A DNA stretch of 14,987 nucleotides from Prevotella sp. UBA2444 (GCA_002342665.1 DDQK01000016.1:258-15244), one strand, 5' to 3'. Counted from the first letter of the stretch, positions 7,229-14,585 are shown. The notes: a model not told the origin generated them from the letters alone. Program-made: numbers and translations.

Positions 7229-7327
7229 AATCTTTTTTAAAAATGGAAGAATTGAAAGATGGAAGAATTGAAGTCTTCCTTCACTCAAACAACTTCCTGT
7301 TAAATTTCAATTTTTCAATTCTTGTTT
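7229..7327. repeat. A/T-rich repetitive spacer between rpsK and rpsD
   Basis: On the plus strand ATGGAAGAATTGAA occurs at 7243-7256 and 7259-7272. A second part has AATTTTTCAAT (7309-7319) and TTCAATTCT (7314-7322); both words also occur in the rplR-rplF spacer. There is no TAnnTTTG promoter on the minus strand. An in-frame reading upstream of rpsD exists but looks like low-complexity sequence. Confidence 0.7.
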
Positions 7328-7717
7328 TTAGACACGACGACGCTTCGGGGGACGGCAGCCATTGTGAGGCAGCGGCGTTACGTCGACAATCTCCATTACC
7401 TCAATACCAGCACCATGGATAGCGCGGATAGCACTCTCACGACCGTTACCGGGACCCTTCACATAAGCCTTAACCTTGCGCAGACCCAGGTCGTAAGCAA
7501 CCTTTGCACAATCCTCAGCAGCCATCTGGGCAGCGTACGGCGTGTTCTTCTTAGAACCGCGGAAGCCCATCTTACCAGCAGAAGACCAGGAAATCACCTG
7601 ACCCTCGTCGTTAGCCAATGAAACGATGATATTATTGAAAGAACTGTGTACGTGGAGCTGACCAATAGCATTCACTCTCACGTTTCTCTTCTTAGAAGCG
7701 ACTGTTTTCTTTGCCAT
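7328..7717 (-). CDS. rpsK: 30S ribosomal protein S11
   Basis: The 129-residue protein has all S11 hallmarks: the N-terminal basic segment ([19 protein letters not shown]), [36 protein letters not shown], the [14 protein letters not shown] loop and the end [16 protein letters not shown]11 forms part of the small-subunit platform near the mRNA exit and contacts S18 and S21. It follows rpsM after a 35-nt repetitive A/T spacer and precedes rpsD by 99 nt. Length and ends are normal. The mRNA leader has no Shine-Dalgarno sequence, only A-rich bases, as is common in Bacteroidota. Confidence 0.98.
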   Translation of the reverse strand: MAKKTVASKKRNVRVNAIGQLHVHSSFNNIIVSLANDEGQVISWSSAGKMGFRGSKKNTPYAAQMAAEDCAKVAYDLGLRKVKAYVKGPGNGRESAIRAIHGAGIEVMEIVDVTPLPHNGCRPPKRRRV

Positions 7718-7722
7718 GATTC

Positions 7723-7749
7723 TTTTAAACTTTAAATTTTAAACTTTAA
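7723..7749. repeat. 13-nt direct repeat in the rpsM-rpsK spacer
   Basis: TTTTAAACTTTAA occurs at 7723-7735 and again at 7737-7749, one base apart. The 35-nt spacer is almost wholly made of this unit, and TAAACTT-type words recur in the rplN-rplX spacer at 14586-14606. Confidence 0.75.
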
Positions 7750-7752
7750 GCT

Positions 7753-8133
7753 TTACTTTGTGGCCTTCTTCTTGTTAGCAACAGTCTTCTTCTTTCCCTT
7801 ACGGGTACGAGCATTATTCTTCGTACTCTGACCGCGTACGGGAAGGCCGTTACGATGACGGACACCACGATAGCAACCAATATCCATCAGTCGCTTAATA
7901 TTCAACTGGATCTCGCTACGGAGATCACCTTCAACTTTGAATTCAGCGCCGATAATTTCACGGATTTTGGCTGCCTGATCGTCAGTCCACTCGTTGACCT
8001 TCAGGTCGCGGCTGACACCGGCCTTATCCAATATCTTTGCTGAACTACTTCGACCTATACCATAGATATAGGTCAATGCGATTTCGCCACGCTTGTTTTG
8101 GGGCAAATCTACTCCAACAATTCTTATTGCCAT
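7753..8133 (-). CDS. rpsM: 30S ribosomal protein S13
   Basis: The 126-residue protein starts [20 protein letters not shown], continues with [14 protein letters not shown] (helix-two-turn-helix region), and has the basic C-terminal part [20 protein letters not shown] followed by a Lys-rich tail ([16 protein letters not shown]). The tail reaches toward the A- and P-site tRNAs; the body contacts L5 across the B1b bridge. It starts the alpha-operon block and lies 111 nt after rpmJ, a gap that contains a candidate promoter. The first residues and length are as expected. Confidence 0.98.
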   Translation of the reverse strand: MAIRIVGVDLPQNKRGEIALTYIYGIGRSSSAKILDKAGVSRDLKVNEWTDDQAAKIREIIGAEFKVEGDLRSEIQLNIKRLMDIGCYRGVRHRNGLPVRGQSTKNNARTRKGKKKTVANKKKATK

Positions 8134-8192
8134 TTGATTAAATAATAAAAATAAATTACCTAAAAAATTTCGAAATCCTGCTAAAAAGCATG

Positions 8193-8200
8193 CAAAGGTA
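8193..8200 (-). promoter_or_regulatory. Candidate -7 box of an internal promoter before rpsM
   Basis: On the minus strand TACCTTTG matches TAnnTTTG. The position 20 bp upstream reads TGCG rather than TTTG, so the -33 element is weak; a TTTG further in lies only 12 bp away. It sits in the largest gap of the operon (8134-8244) between rpmJ and rpsM, where a separate start for rpsM-rplQ is plausible. No terminator-like hairpin was seen after rpmJ. Confidence 0.5.
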
Positions 8201-8244
8201 CGAAGATTTTCTCAAACCTCCGCACTTTTTATGCTTAATTAACA

Positions 8245-8361
8245 TTAACCCTGACGCATTTTGTACTTAGGGTTCTTCTTGTTGATAACGAACAGGCGTC
8301 CCTTGCGACGGACAATCTTGCAGTCCGGAGTACGCTTCTTCAATGATGCTCTTGTCTTCAT
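8245..8361 (-). CDS. rpmJ: 50S ribosomal protein L36, zinc-free form
   Basis: This 38-residue gene reads [20 protein letters not shown] and ends with [12 protein letters not shown] and a TAA at 8245-8247. It aligns without gaps to E. coli L36, which is also 38 residues. Of the four zinc ligands in the Cys-type protein (positions 11, 14, 27, 33) only Cys14 remains; the others are Thr11, Asn27 and Tyr33. It is therefore the type that needs no zinc. L36 binds 23S rRNA under the L7/L12 stalk base. It lies 15 nt after infA and 111 nt before rpsM. Confidence 0.95.
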   Translation of the reverse strand: MKTRASLKKRTPDCKIVRRKGRLFVINKKNPKYKMRQG

Positions 8362-8376
8362 ATTGTTGTTTATTGA

Positions 8377-8595
8377 TTATTTGTATCTAAATACGATTCT
8401 ACCCTTCGTCAGATCGTAAGGACTCATCTCAACCTTCACCTTATCACCTGGCAGGATCTTAATATAGTGCATTCGCATCTTGCCCGAAATATGGGCGATG
8501 ATGGGCACACCATTCTCCAACTCCACTCGGAACATGGCGTTCGACAACGCCTCGACTATCGTTCCATCTTGCTCTATAGCACCTTGTTTTGCCAT
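8377..8595 (-). CDS. infA: Translation initiation factor IF-1
   Basis: The 72-residue protein is a full S1-type OB-fold: [20 protein letters not shown], then [40 protein letters not shown] and [14 protein letters not shown]-1 binds the ribosomal A site during initiation with IF-2 and IF-3. The length equals that of E. coli IF-1. The gene starts 9 nt after map, and an AAGG word precedes the ATG by a few bases. Its place between map and rpmJ is standard for many bacteria, including Bacteroidota. Confidence 0.98.
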   Translation of the reverse strand: MAKQGAIEQDGTIVEALSNAMFRVELENGVPIIAHISGKMRMHYIKILPGDKVKVEMSPYDLTKGRIVFRYK

Positions 8596-8604
8596 GCTTA
8601 CCTT

Positions 8605-9405
8605 TTAATATAGTTTACCTTCTATTTGTTCTACTTCCTCAAACGATGACAGAATCTCGGCCTTCCCCTTTCGGATGGCAATGGTATGCTCAAAATGAGC
8701 AGCCGGCTTGCCGTCGCGTGTCCGGATAGTCCACCTATCGGTGTCGAGCCAGATATCACGCTTACCCATCGTAACCATCGGCTCTATGGCTATGCACATG
8801 GATGCCTTCAGCATCACGCCATTGCCACGACGACCATAGTTGGGCACCTGTGGGTCTTCATGCATCTCACGACCAATACCATGACCGGTAAGCTCGCGAA
8901 CGATGCCGTAGCCATGGGCTTCGCAATGCGACTGTACCGCTGCACTGATATCGCCCAGATGGCGTCCTGCCTGAGCTGCCTCAATTCCCAGATAGAGAGA
9001 CTCCTTCGTGGTCTTGAGCAACTCTTTCACATCGTCGGCAACCTCTCCTACACAGAACGTGTAGCAGGAATCGCCGTTAAAGCCGTTGAGCAGTGTTCCA
9101 CAGTCGACAGAGATGATGTCACCATCCTTTAACACTGTCTCCTGATTGGGAACTCCATGCACCACCACATCATTGACCGACGTGCAGATGCTGGCAGGAA
9201 ACGGACCGCCATAGGGATTCGGGAAACCCTTGAAAGTAGGGACAGCACCATGGTCACGAATGAACGTATCGGCTATCCGGTCCAATTCCAGGGTCGTTAC
9301 TCCCGGCTTTATATTTCGAGCCAATTCGCCAAGCGTTTTACCAACAAGTTGGTTCGCTTGGCGCATTAGTTCTAATTCGTCTTCAGTCTTCAGAAATATC
9401 TTCAT
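8605..9405 (-). CDS. map: Type I methionine aminopeptidase
   Basis: The 266-residue enzyme removes the initiator Met from nascent proteins at the ribosome exit. All active-site residues of E. coli MetAP are present with a constant offset of four: His83, metal ligands Asp101, Asp112, His175, Glu208 and Glu239, seen in VVHGVPN, ISVDCGTLLNGFNGD, LTGHGIGREMHE, AIEPMVTMG and FEHTIAI. There is no N-terminal zinc-finger extension. It lies 6 nt after secY and 9 nt before infA, so it is co-transcribed with the ribosomal genes. The adk gene that often sits between secY and map in Gram-positive bacteria is absent. Confidence 0.97.
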   Translation of the reverse strand: MKIFLKTEDELELMRQANQLVGKTLGELARNIKPGVTTLELDRIADTFIRDHGAVPTFKGFPNPYGGPFPASICTSVNDVVVHGVPNQETVLKDGDIISVDCGTLLNGFNGDSCYTFCVGEVADDVKELLKTTKESLYLGIEAAQAGRHLGDISAAVQSHCEAHGYGIVRELTGHGIGREMHEDPQVPNYGRRGNGVMLKASMCIAIEPMVTMGKRDIWLDTDRWTIRTRDGKPAAHFEHTIAIRKGKAEILSSFEEVEQIEGKLY

Positions 9406-9411
9406 AGAAGA

Positions 9412-10752
9412 TTAGTAAGCAGCCATGCCTCGGCCGTGGATACGACCGGAGCTGAGCAGACCGTCGTAGTGACGCATCAGCAGGTGACTCTCAATCTGTG
9501 CCAGTGTGTCAAGCACGACACCTACAAGAATCAACAGCGAGGTACCACCGAAGAACTGAGAGAAAGCATCTTGCACATTCAACAGGCTGGCAAGAGCCGG
9601 CATCACAGCAATGAAGGCAATGAACAGAGAGCCTGGCAGGGTGATGCGTGACATCACGGTGTCGATGTACTCTGCGGTATCCTTACCAGGCTTGACACCG
9701 GGAATGAAACCGTTGTTGCGCTTCATATCCTCAGCCATCTGTGTCGGGTTGAGCGTGATGGCTGTATAGAAATAGGTGAATGCTATGATCAGTAAGGCGA
9801 AGACGATGTTGTAAGTCCAGCTGTGATGATCGAGCATCGTGCGGACAAACCAACTAGCATTCTCCGGAGCTGAATACTGAACGATGGTCAGCGGGATAAA
9901 CATGATGGCCTGTGCGAAGATGATAGGCATCACATTAGCTGCGAACAACTTCAGCGGGATATACTGACGGGCACCACCATACTGCTTGTTACCAACAAGA
10001 CGCTTGGCATACTGTACGGGAATCTTACGAACACCCTGTACCAAAACGATGGATGCACATACAACTGCATAGAGTATCAGGATCTCAACGAGGAACATCA
10101 CCAGACCACCACCTGTGATAGCGGTGAAGCGTGAAGACACTTCCTGAATGAAAGCCTGAGGCAGACGGGCAATGATACCGACCATAATGATCAGCGAGAT
10201 ACCATTTCCGATGCCCTTATCCGTAATGCGCTCACCAAGCCAGAGGATGAACATACTTCCCGCCGACAGGATGATGATGGCCGGAACCATGAAGGCAGAC
10301 CAGGAAATACCTGATGCCAGGGCGGCGCCCGACTGTACCTTCAGGTTGATCAGATAACCCGGAGCCTGGAACAGCAGGATACCCACTGTCAGATAACGGG
10401 TGTAAGCACTGATCTTCTTACGGCCGCTCTCGCCCTCGCGCTGCATCTTCTGGAAGTAGGGCACAGCGACTGCGAGCAGCTGCATTACGATAGAAGCAGA
10501 GATGTAAGGCATGATTCCCAACGCAAAGATCGATGCATTGGAGAAAGCACCTCCTGAGAACATATCGAGCAACGACATCAGGCCGCCGGCAGTCTGTGAC
10601 TGCAGTTTTTCCAACATGGCCGGATTGATACCAGGAAGTACCACAAACGAGCCAAAACGATAAATTGCTACGAACAGGAGCGTAATGAGGATGCGCATGC
10701 GCAAGTCCTCAATCTTCCAGATGTTCTTCAGTGTCTCTATTAACTTCTTCAT
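9412..10752 (-). CDS. secY: Protein translocase subunit SecY
   Basis: The 446-residue protein has ten hydrophobic segments and the SecY pattern: an N-terminal amphipathic start (KNIWKIEDLRMRI), the plug region after TM1 (near 55-75, with GGLMSLLDMFSGGA), LGIMPYISASIVMQL (TM2), GERITDKGIGNGISL (173-187), the cytosolic loop GVRKIPVQYAKR (240-251, ribosome and SecA contact) and FIPGVKPGKDTAEYID. At the position of E. coli Arg357, important for SecA-driven export, this protein has Lys354; I believe this is usual in Bacteroidota but could not check. SecY forms the inner-membrane channel with SecE and SecG. The gene lies 6 nt from both rplO and map. Confidence 0.97.
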   Translation of the reverse strand: MKKLIETLKNIWKIEDLRMRILITLLFVAIYRFGSFVVLPGINPAMLEKLQSQTAGGLMSLLDMFSGGAFSNASIFALGIMPYISASIVMQLLAVAVPYFQKMQREGESGRKKISAYTRYLTVGILLFQAPGYLINLKVQSGAALASGISWSAFMVPAIIILSAGSMFILWLGERITDKGIGNGISLIIMVGIIARLPQAFIQEVSSRFTAITGGGLVMFLVEILILYAVVCASIVLVQGVRKIPVQYAKRLVGNKQYGGARQYIPLKLFAANVMPIIFAQAIMFIPLTIVQYSAPENASWFVRTMLDHHSWTYNIVFALLIIAFTYFYTAITLNPTQMAEDMKRNNGFIPGVKPGKDTAEYIDTVMSRITLPGSLFIAFIAVMPALASLLNVQDAFSQFFGGTSLLILVGVVLDTLAQIESHLLMRHYDGLLSSGRIHGRGMAAY

Positions 10753-10758
10753 CTTTGT

Positions 10759-11205
10759 TTAGATTGTAGTTGCATTACCACCGACAGCCTTGATAGCCTC
10801 TTCAGCTGTCTTCGAGAAAGCATTTGCTTCAACATCGATCTTAGCCTTCAGCTCACCGTTGCCCAGGACCTTCACAAGCTCCTTGCCATTGGTGAGACCG
10901 GCAGCCACGAGTTCTGCGATGCCGATCTTGGTGAGATTCTTCTCCTCTGCAAGCTTCTGCAGGGTAGACAGATTCACAGCAAAGTACTCCTTATGGTTGA
11001 TGTTCTTGAAACCACCCTTCGGGAGACGACGCTGCAACGGCATCTGACCACCTTCGAAACCAATCTTTCTCTTATAACCAGAACGAGCCTTGGCACCCTT
11101 GTGACCACGGGTAGAAGTACCGCCCAGACCAGAACCGGGTCCGCGACCAATACGACGACGTGAATGGGTTGAACCTTCAGCCGGCTTTAAATTATTCAGT
11201 TTCAT
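10759..11205 (-). CDS. rplO: 50S ribosomal protein L15
   Basis: The 148-residue protein starts MKLNNLKPAEGSTHSRRRIG and continues into the Gly/Arg-rich extension GRGPGSGLGGTSTRGHKGAK, which threads into 23S rRNA. FEGGQMPLQRRLPKGGF (about 49-65) is the conserved core, and the C-terminal part forms the globular domain. It is a late assembly protein of the large subunit. It follows rpmD after 27 nt and precedes secY by 6 nt, the standard order. Confidence 0.98.
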   Translation of the reverse strand: MKLNNLKPAEGSTHSRRRIGRGPGSGLGGTSTRGHKGAKARSGYKRKIGFEGGQMPLQRRLPKGGFKNINHKEYFAVNLSTLQKLAEEKNLTKIGIAELVAAGLTNGKELVKVLGNGELKAKIDVEANAFSKTAEEAIKAVGGNATTI

Positions 11206-11232
11206 AATCGAATCTTCTTTTAATTATTGTTA

Positions 11233-11409
11233 TTAGTCGATAATGGTCACCAGATGATGAACCTTGCGAAGCATACCACGGATTGAAGGATTGTCCTCTA
11301 CCTCAACAACCTGTGAGATCTTGTGCAGGCCGAGAGCCTGGAGCGTACGCTTCTGGTCTACGGGGTAACCGATCTTACTCTTAATCTGCTTAATCTTAAT
11401 TGTTGCCAT
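11233..11409 (-). CDS. rpmD: 50S ribosomal protein L30
   Basis: This 58-residue gene begins with ATG at 11409 and reads MATIKIKQIKSKIGYPVDQK, continues RTLQALGLHKISQVVEVEDN and ends with VHHLVTIID and TAA at 11233-11235. The IKQIKSKIG...Q..TL.ALGL pattern and the RGML.KV.HLV end are typical of L30. The size equals E. coli L30 (59). It lies between rpsE (14 nt) and rplO (27 nt), as expected for the spc block. L30 is dispensable in some lineages but is kept here. Confidence 0.96.
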   Translation of the reverse strand: MATIKIKQIKSKIGYPVDQKRTLQALGLHKISQVVEVEDNPSIRGMLRKVHHLVTIID

Positions 11410-11423
11410 AGTCTTGTTCTCCT

Positions 11424-11936
11424 TTATCCGTTAAATACTTTCTCCATACTGATACCACGGGTACCTGCCACGGTATAGGCGTCGCGCATCTGGCTCAGAG
11501 CCACGATGGTTGCCTTCACCAAGTTGTGAGGGTTGGAAGAACCCTTCGACTTAGCAAGCACATCCTTTACGCCCACACTCTCAAGTACGGCACGCATAGC
11601 ACCACCAGCCACCAGACCGGTACCGGCAGCTGCCGGCTTCAGGAAAACCTGAGCGCCGCCGAAACGGGCCTCCATCTCATGAGGGATGGTACCCTTGAGC
11701 ACGGGAACCTTCACAAGATTCTTCTTGGCTGCCTCTACACCCTTGGCGATGGCTGCGGTAACCTCGCCAGCCTTGCCCAGACCCCAGCCGATAATGCCGT
11801 TGCCGTCACCGACCACGACGATGGCTGCGAATGTAAAGGTGCGACCTCCCTTTGTAACCTTCGTTACACGGTTGATGGCAACCAGTCTGTCTTTCAACTC
11901 TACGTCACTATTTACTTTAACATTTTTCATTGCCAT
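11424..11936 (-). CDS. rpsE: 30S ribosomal protein S5
   Basis: The 170-residue protein contains the S5 double-stranded-RNA-like N domain ([20 protein letters not shown], then [21 protein letters not shown]) and the C-terminal domain ([36 protein letters not shown]). S5 helps form the mRNA entry tunnel and influences decoding accuracy. The GDGNG loop and KGGR region, where spectinomycin-resistance changes occur in E. coli, look intact. Two starts are possible: ATG 11936 (MAMKNVK) and ATG 11930; the first leaves 6 nt from rplR and is preferred. It is followed by rpmD after 14 nt. Confidence 0.97.
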   Translation of the reverse strand: MAMKNVKVNSDVELKDRLVAINRVTKVTKGGRTFTFAAIVVVGDGNGIIGWGLGKAGEVTAAIAKGVEAAKKNLVKVPVLKGTIPHEMEARFGGAQVFLKPAAAGTGLVAGGAMRAVLESVGVKDVLAKSKGSSNPHNLVKATIVALSQMRDAYTVAGTRGISMEKVFNG

Positions 11937-11942
11937 AATCGT

Positions 11943-12287
11943 TTAGAATTTAAGTCCACCTTTACGAGCAGCATCTGCAAGCGACTTTACACGACCGTGA
12001 TACAGATAACCGTTACGATCGAAAACGACTGCGCTTACACCGGCTTCCTGAGCCTTCTGGGCCAGGAGCTCGCCGACCTTCTCAGCCTGCTGGATCTTCG
12101 GCATGGCCTCCAAACCCAGTGAACTGGCAGATGCAAGTGTTTTACCTTCCAAGTCATTGATTACCTGAGCATAGATCTGCTTGTTGCTGCGGAACACGCT
12201 CAGACGAGGACGCTCGGCAGTACCGAACACACTCTTGCGAATTCTATATTTAATCTTAATTCGTCTTTCTACTTTCTTTGTTGTCAT
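11943..12287 (-). CDS. rplR: 50S ribosomal protein L18
   Basis: The 114-residue protein reads [20 protein letters not shown], then [21 protein letters not shown] and the end [17 protein letters not shown], all typical of L18. It carries 5S rRNA into the central protuberance together with L5. ATG 12287 is preferred to an upstream in-frame TTG at 12296, which would only add MKI and lies in a repetitive A/T spacer. rplF lies 41 nt upstream and rpsE 6 nt downstream. Confidence 0.97.
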   Translation of the reverse strand: MTTKKVERRIKIKYRIRKSVFGTAERPRLSVFRSNKQIYAQVINDLEGKTLASASSLGLEAMPKIQQAEKVGELLAQKAQEAGVSAVVFDRNGYLYHGRVKSLADAARKGGLKF

Positions 12288-12290
12288 AAT

Positions 12291-12324
12291 CTTCAATTCT
12301 TTAATTTTTCAATCTTTCAATTCT
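12291..12324. repeat. A/T-rich repetitive spacer between rplF and rplR
   Basis: On the plus strand TTCAATTCT is present at 12292-12300 and 12316-12324, and AATTTTTCAAT at 12303-12313. Both words recur in the rpsK-rpsD spacer (7309-7322). The spacer is 41 nt where neighbouring gaps are mostly 5-27 nt. Confidence 0.7.
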
Positions 12325-12328
12325 AAGA

Positions 12329-12898
12329 TTACTTAGCCGATGCTGACTTACCCGACTTACGACGGATAACCTCACCCTTGAACAAAATACCCTTTCCTTT
12401 GTAAGGCTCAGGCATGCGGAAAGAACGAATTTTTGCGCAGATCAGACCGAGCAGGGCCTTGTCGCAAGACTCCAGGATAATCTGTGGATTCTGGTTACGC
12501 TCCATCTTAGTCTCAACCTTCACTTCCTTAGGAAGCTGGATGAAGATGGGGTGCGTGTAACCAAGCGAGAACTCGATGATGTTACCCTGATTCGACACAC
12601 GGTAACCGACACCAACGAGCTCCATCTCCTTCTTATAACCCTCACTCACACCAACAACCATATTGTTGACCAATGCACGGTAGAGACCATGGAAAGCCTG
12701 CTTCTGCTTGATATTAACAGGGCTGTTCTCATCAATCTCAAATGTGACATGGCCGTCCTCGACCTTCATCTTAATCGAACCGTCAACCTTCTGAGAGAGT
12801 TCACCCTTGGGACCCTTCACGGTCACGATACCATCCTTGTCCTGAGCCACTGTGACACCAGCGGGAATACTAATTGGCAATTTACCTATTCTTGACAT
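12329..12898 (-). CDS. rplF: 50S ribosomal protein L6
   Basis: The 189-residue protein starts MSRIGKLPISIPAGVTV and ends in the strongly conserved RMPEPYKGKGILFKGEVIRR followed by a basic tail. VKGPKGELSQKV lies in the first of the two tandem L6 folds. L6 sits at the base of the L7/L12 stalk near the sarcin-ricin loop. ATG 12898 is chosen over an in-frame TTG at 12913 because a GGAGG sequence lies 8 nt upstream of the ATG and the family begins with MSRIGK. The gap to rpsH is 15 nt. Confidence 0.98.
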   Translation of the reverse strand: MSRIGKLPISIPAGVTVAQDKDGIVTVKGPKGELSQKVDGSIKMKVEDGHVTFEIDENSPVNIKQKQAFHGLYRALVNNMVVGVSEGYKKEMELVGVGYRVSNQGNIIEFSLGYTHPIFIQLPKEVKVETKMERNQNPQIILESCDKALLGLICAKIRSFRMPEPYKGKGILFKGEVIRRKSGKSASAK

Positions 12899-12906
12899 AA
12901 TGCTAT

Positions 12907-12911
12907 CCTCC
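12907..12911 (-). promoter_or_regulatory. Canonical Shine-Dalgarno sequence for rplF
   Basis: GGAGG in the minus transcript ends 8 nt before the rplF ATG. Such a strong site is uncommon here; most neighbouring genes have only A-rich leaders. It decides the start codon of rplF at 12898. Confidence 0.75.
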
Positions 12912-12913
12912 AA

Positions 12914-13309
12914 TTAATATACAAAGCAAAGCACCTCGCCGCCAATCTTCAGGGCAGCAGCCTCTTTGTCTGTCATGACACCTTTGGACGTGGAAAGTAT
13001 GGCTATACCCAGTCCGTTAATAACTCTCGGCATGTCTTTGTAGCCAGTGTACTGGCGAAGACCTGGTGTGGATACGCGCTTGAGGCACTTGATGGCATTT
13101 TCACGCGTGGCAGGGTCATACTTCAGGGCTACCTTGATAGTACCCTGAGGACCATCCTCAATGAACTTGTAGTTCAGGATGTACCCTTTTTCGAAGAGGA
13201 TCTTGGTGATCTCCTTCTTCAAGTTTGACGCAGGCACCTCTACGACACGGTGATGTGCCATAATGGCGTTTCTGAGCCTGGTCAGATAATCTGCTATTGG
13301 ATCTGTCAT
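12914..13309 (-). CDS. rpsH: 30S ribosomal protein S8
   Basis: The 131-residue protein has the full S8 pattern: MTDPIADYLTRLRNAIMAHH, an N-terminal alpha-beta domain (VPASNLKKEITKILFEKGYI), and the C-terminal 16S-binding part with YKDMPRVINGLGIAILSTSK, GVMTDKEAA and the end GGEVLCFVY. The STSKGVMTD loop contacts helix 21 of 16S rRNA. In E. coli, S8 represses the spc operon by binding near the rplE start; whether that holds here is not known. A 76-nt gap with a small hairpin separates it from rpsN. rplF follows after 15 nt. Confidence 0.98.
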   Translation of the reverse strand: MTDPIADYLTRLRNAIMAHHRVVEVPASNLKKEITKILFEKGYILNYKFIEDGPQGTIKVALKYDPATRENAIKCLKRVSTPGLRQYTGYKDMPRVINGLGIAILSTSKGVMTDKEAAALKIGGEVLCFVY

Positions 13310-13325
13310 AAAATAATGTTTTTAA

Positions 13326-13347
13326 TTGATCGGGACTACCCCGACAA
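13326..13347 (-). other. Small hairpin in the rpsN-rpsH spacer
   Basis: TCGGG (13330-13334) pairs with CCCGA (13340-13344) around a 5-nt loop, with three more pairs outside (13326-13328 with 13345-13347) after a one-base bulge at 13329. On the minus strand it lies 17 nt upstream of the rpsH start and downstream of rpsN. It could be a translational control site, a weak attenuator or a processing site. Confidence 0.45.
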
Positions 13348-13385
13348 TATTAATAAATAAAAAGTATCTTCCTTTGACCGAAAGC

Positions 13386-13703
13386 TTACCAGCTGGCCTT
13401 CTTCACTCCGGGGATCAGACCGCTTGATGCCATCTCACGGAACTGGATACGGGAGAGACCGAACTGACGCATATAACCCTTCGGACGACCAGTGATCTTG
13501 CAACGGTTGTGCAGACGGATGGGGTTGGCGTTCTTGGGAATGCTCTGCAGCTTGCGGGCTGCCTCATAGGCTGCCATAGCGCCCTCTTCTGTGTTCACAT
13601 CGGCAGTAGCGATGATCTTCTTCAGGGCGGCACGCTTCTCTGCATAGCGGGCGACGAGCTTGGCGCGCTTGACCTCACGGGCCTTCATTGATTCTTTTGC
13701 CAT
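13386..13703 (-). CDS. rpsN: 30S ribosomal protein S14, zinc-free long form
   Basis: The 105-residue protein starts [20 protein letters not shown] and ends with [20 protein letters not shown] and a [15 protein letters not shown] tail. The zinc-type S14 (61 residues, CxxC...CxxC) is not what is seen: only one Cys is left and the length fits the long zinc-independent form (101 in E. coli). The middle (about 33-58, [20 protein letters not shown]) is variable. S14 binds the 16S 3' major domain in the head. It follows rplE after 5 nt. Confidence 0.97.
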   Translation of the reverse strand: MAKESMKAREVKRAKLVARYAEKRAALKKIIATADVNTEEGAMAAYEAARKLQSIPKNANPIRLHNRCKITGRPKGYMRQFGLSRIQFREMASSGLIPGVKKASW

Positions 13704-13708
13704 ATCTC

Positions 13709-14263
13709 TTAGTCTTTATTGTTCTTGAATGGAAGACCGAAAGCCTTCAGCAGTGCGAAGCCCTCCTCGTCGGTCTGTGCAGAGGTGACGAAGGTGATGT
13801 TCATACCCTGAATACGGTCCACTGAATCGATATTGATCTCGGGGAAGATAATCTGCTCCTGAATACCCAGTGTGTAGTTGCCACGACCATCGAACTTGCT
13901 CTCGATACCCTTGAAGTCACGGATACGGGGCAGTGCGATGCGGACAAGCTTCTCCAGGAACTCGTACATACGCTCGCGACGGAGTGTCACCATCACGCCG
14001 ATGGGCATCTTCTTACGCAGCTTGAAGTTGGCGATATCCTTCTTCGAGTAGGTAGCCACAGCCTTCTGGCCGCAGATAGCGGAAATCTCGTTGATGGCCA
14101 CATCGATGATCTTCTTGTCCTGAGTAGCGTCACCCAGACCCTGATTGACAACAATCTTCTTCAGGGCAGGAATCTGCATTGTAGAACTGTAGTTGAACTG
14201 CTTCTGCAGGGCGGGAGCAATCTGCTCCTTGTAGACCTGCTTTAACTGTGCTGTATTTGCCAT
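13709..14263 (-). CDS. rplE: 50S ribosomal protein L5
   Basis: The 184-residue protein contains [58 protein letters not shown], and the end [20 protein letters not shown], all standard for L5. It binds 5S rRNA with L18 and touches P-site tRNA and S13. The start ATG overlaps the rplX stop by one base (TAATG), which points to translational coupling. Length is normal (179 in E. coli). Confidence 0.98.
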   Translation of the reverse strand: MANTAQLKQVYKEQIAPALQKQFNYSSTMQIPALKKIVVNQGLGDATQDKKIIDVAINEISAICGQKAVATYSKKDIANFKLRKKMPIGVMVTLRRERMYEFLEKLVRIALPRIRDFKGIESKFDGRGNYTLGIQEQIIFPEINIDSVDRIQGMNITFVTSAQTDEEGFALLKAFGLPFKNNKD

Positions 14264-14580
14264 TACTTAATCTCCTCCCCTGACTTTTTAGCGATACGAA
14301 CGACCTTCTTGCCCTCGCGCTTGATAGCCACGCGGGTAGCCTTGCCGCTCTTCGGATCGATCAAACTAATATTTGAGATGTGAATCGGGGCCTCTACCTT
14401 CTCGAAGCCGCCCTGAGGATTCTTTGCACTCGGCTTTGCGCTCTTGTTGATGATGTTCACACCCTCAACGATGGCACGCTGCTTCTCGTGCAGTACCTTC
14501 AGCACCTTGCCAGTCTTGCCCTTGTCCTCACCGGCCAGGACGATGACTGTATCATTTTTCTTAATATTGAACTTTGCCAT
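14263..14580 (-). CDS. rplX: 50S ribosomal protein L24
   Basis: The 105-residue protein begins [20 protein letters not shown], the KOW motif (about 8-35, with [14 protein letters not shown]), then [20 protein letters not shown] and [21 protein letters not shown]24 initiates 50S assembly by binding domain I of 23S rRNA and lies near the tunnel exit. It follows rplN after a 33-nt spacer built of a 7-nt A/T repeat and overlaps rplE by one base. Length matches the family. Confidence 0.98.
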   Translation of the reverse strand: MAKFNIKKNDTVIVLAGEDKGKTGKVLKVLHEKQRAIVEGVNIINKSAKPSAKNPQGGFEKVEAPIHISNISLIDPKSGKATRVAIKREGKKVVRIAKKSGEEIK

Positions 14581-14585
14581 TTCTC

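Noticed and set aside
7229..7288. 20-residue N-terminal extension of S4
   Set aside because: The extra residues come from a low-complexity repetitive spacer and are unlike S4, which starts MARYLGPK at 7228.
8134..8244. A small unannotated gene between rpmJ and rpsM
   Set aside because: The 111-nt stretch is A/T-rich with frequent stops and shows only a promoter-like box.
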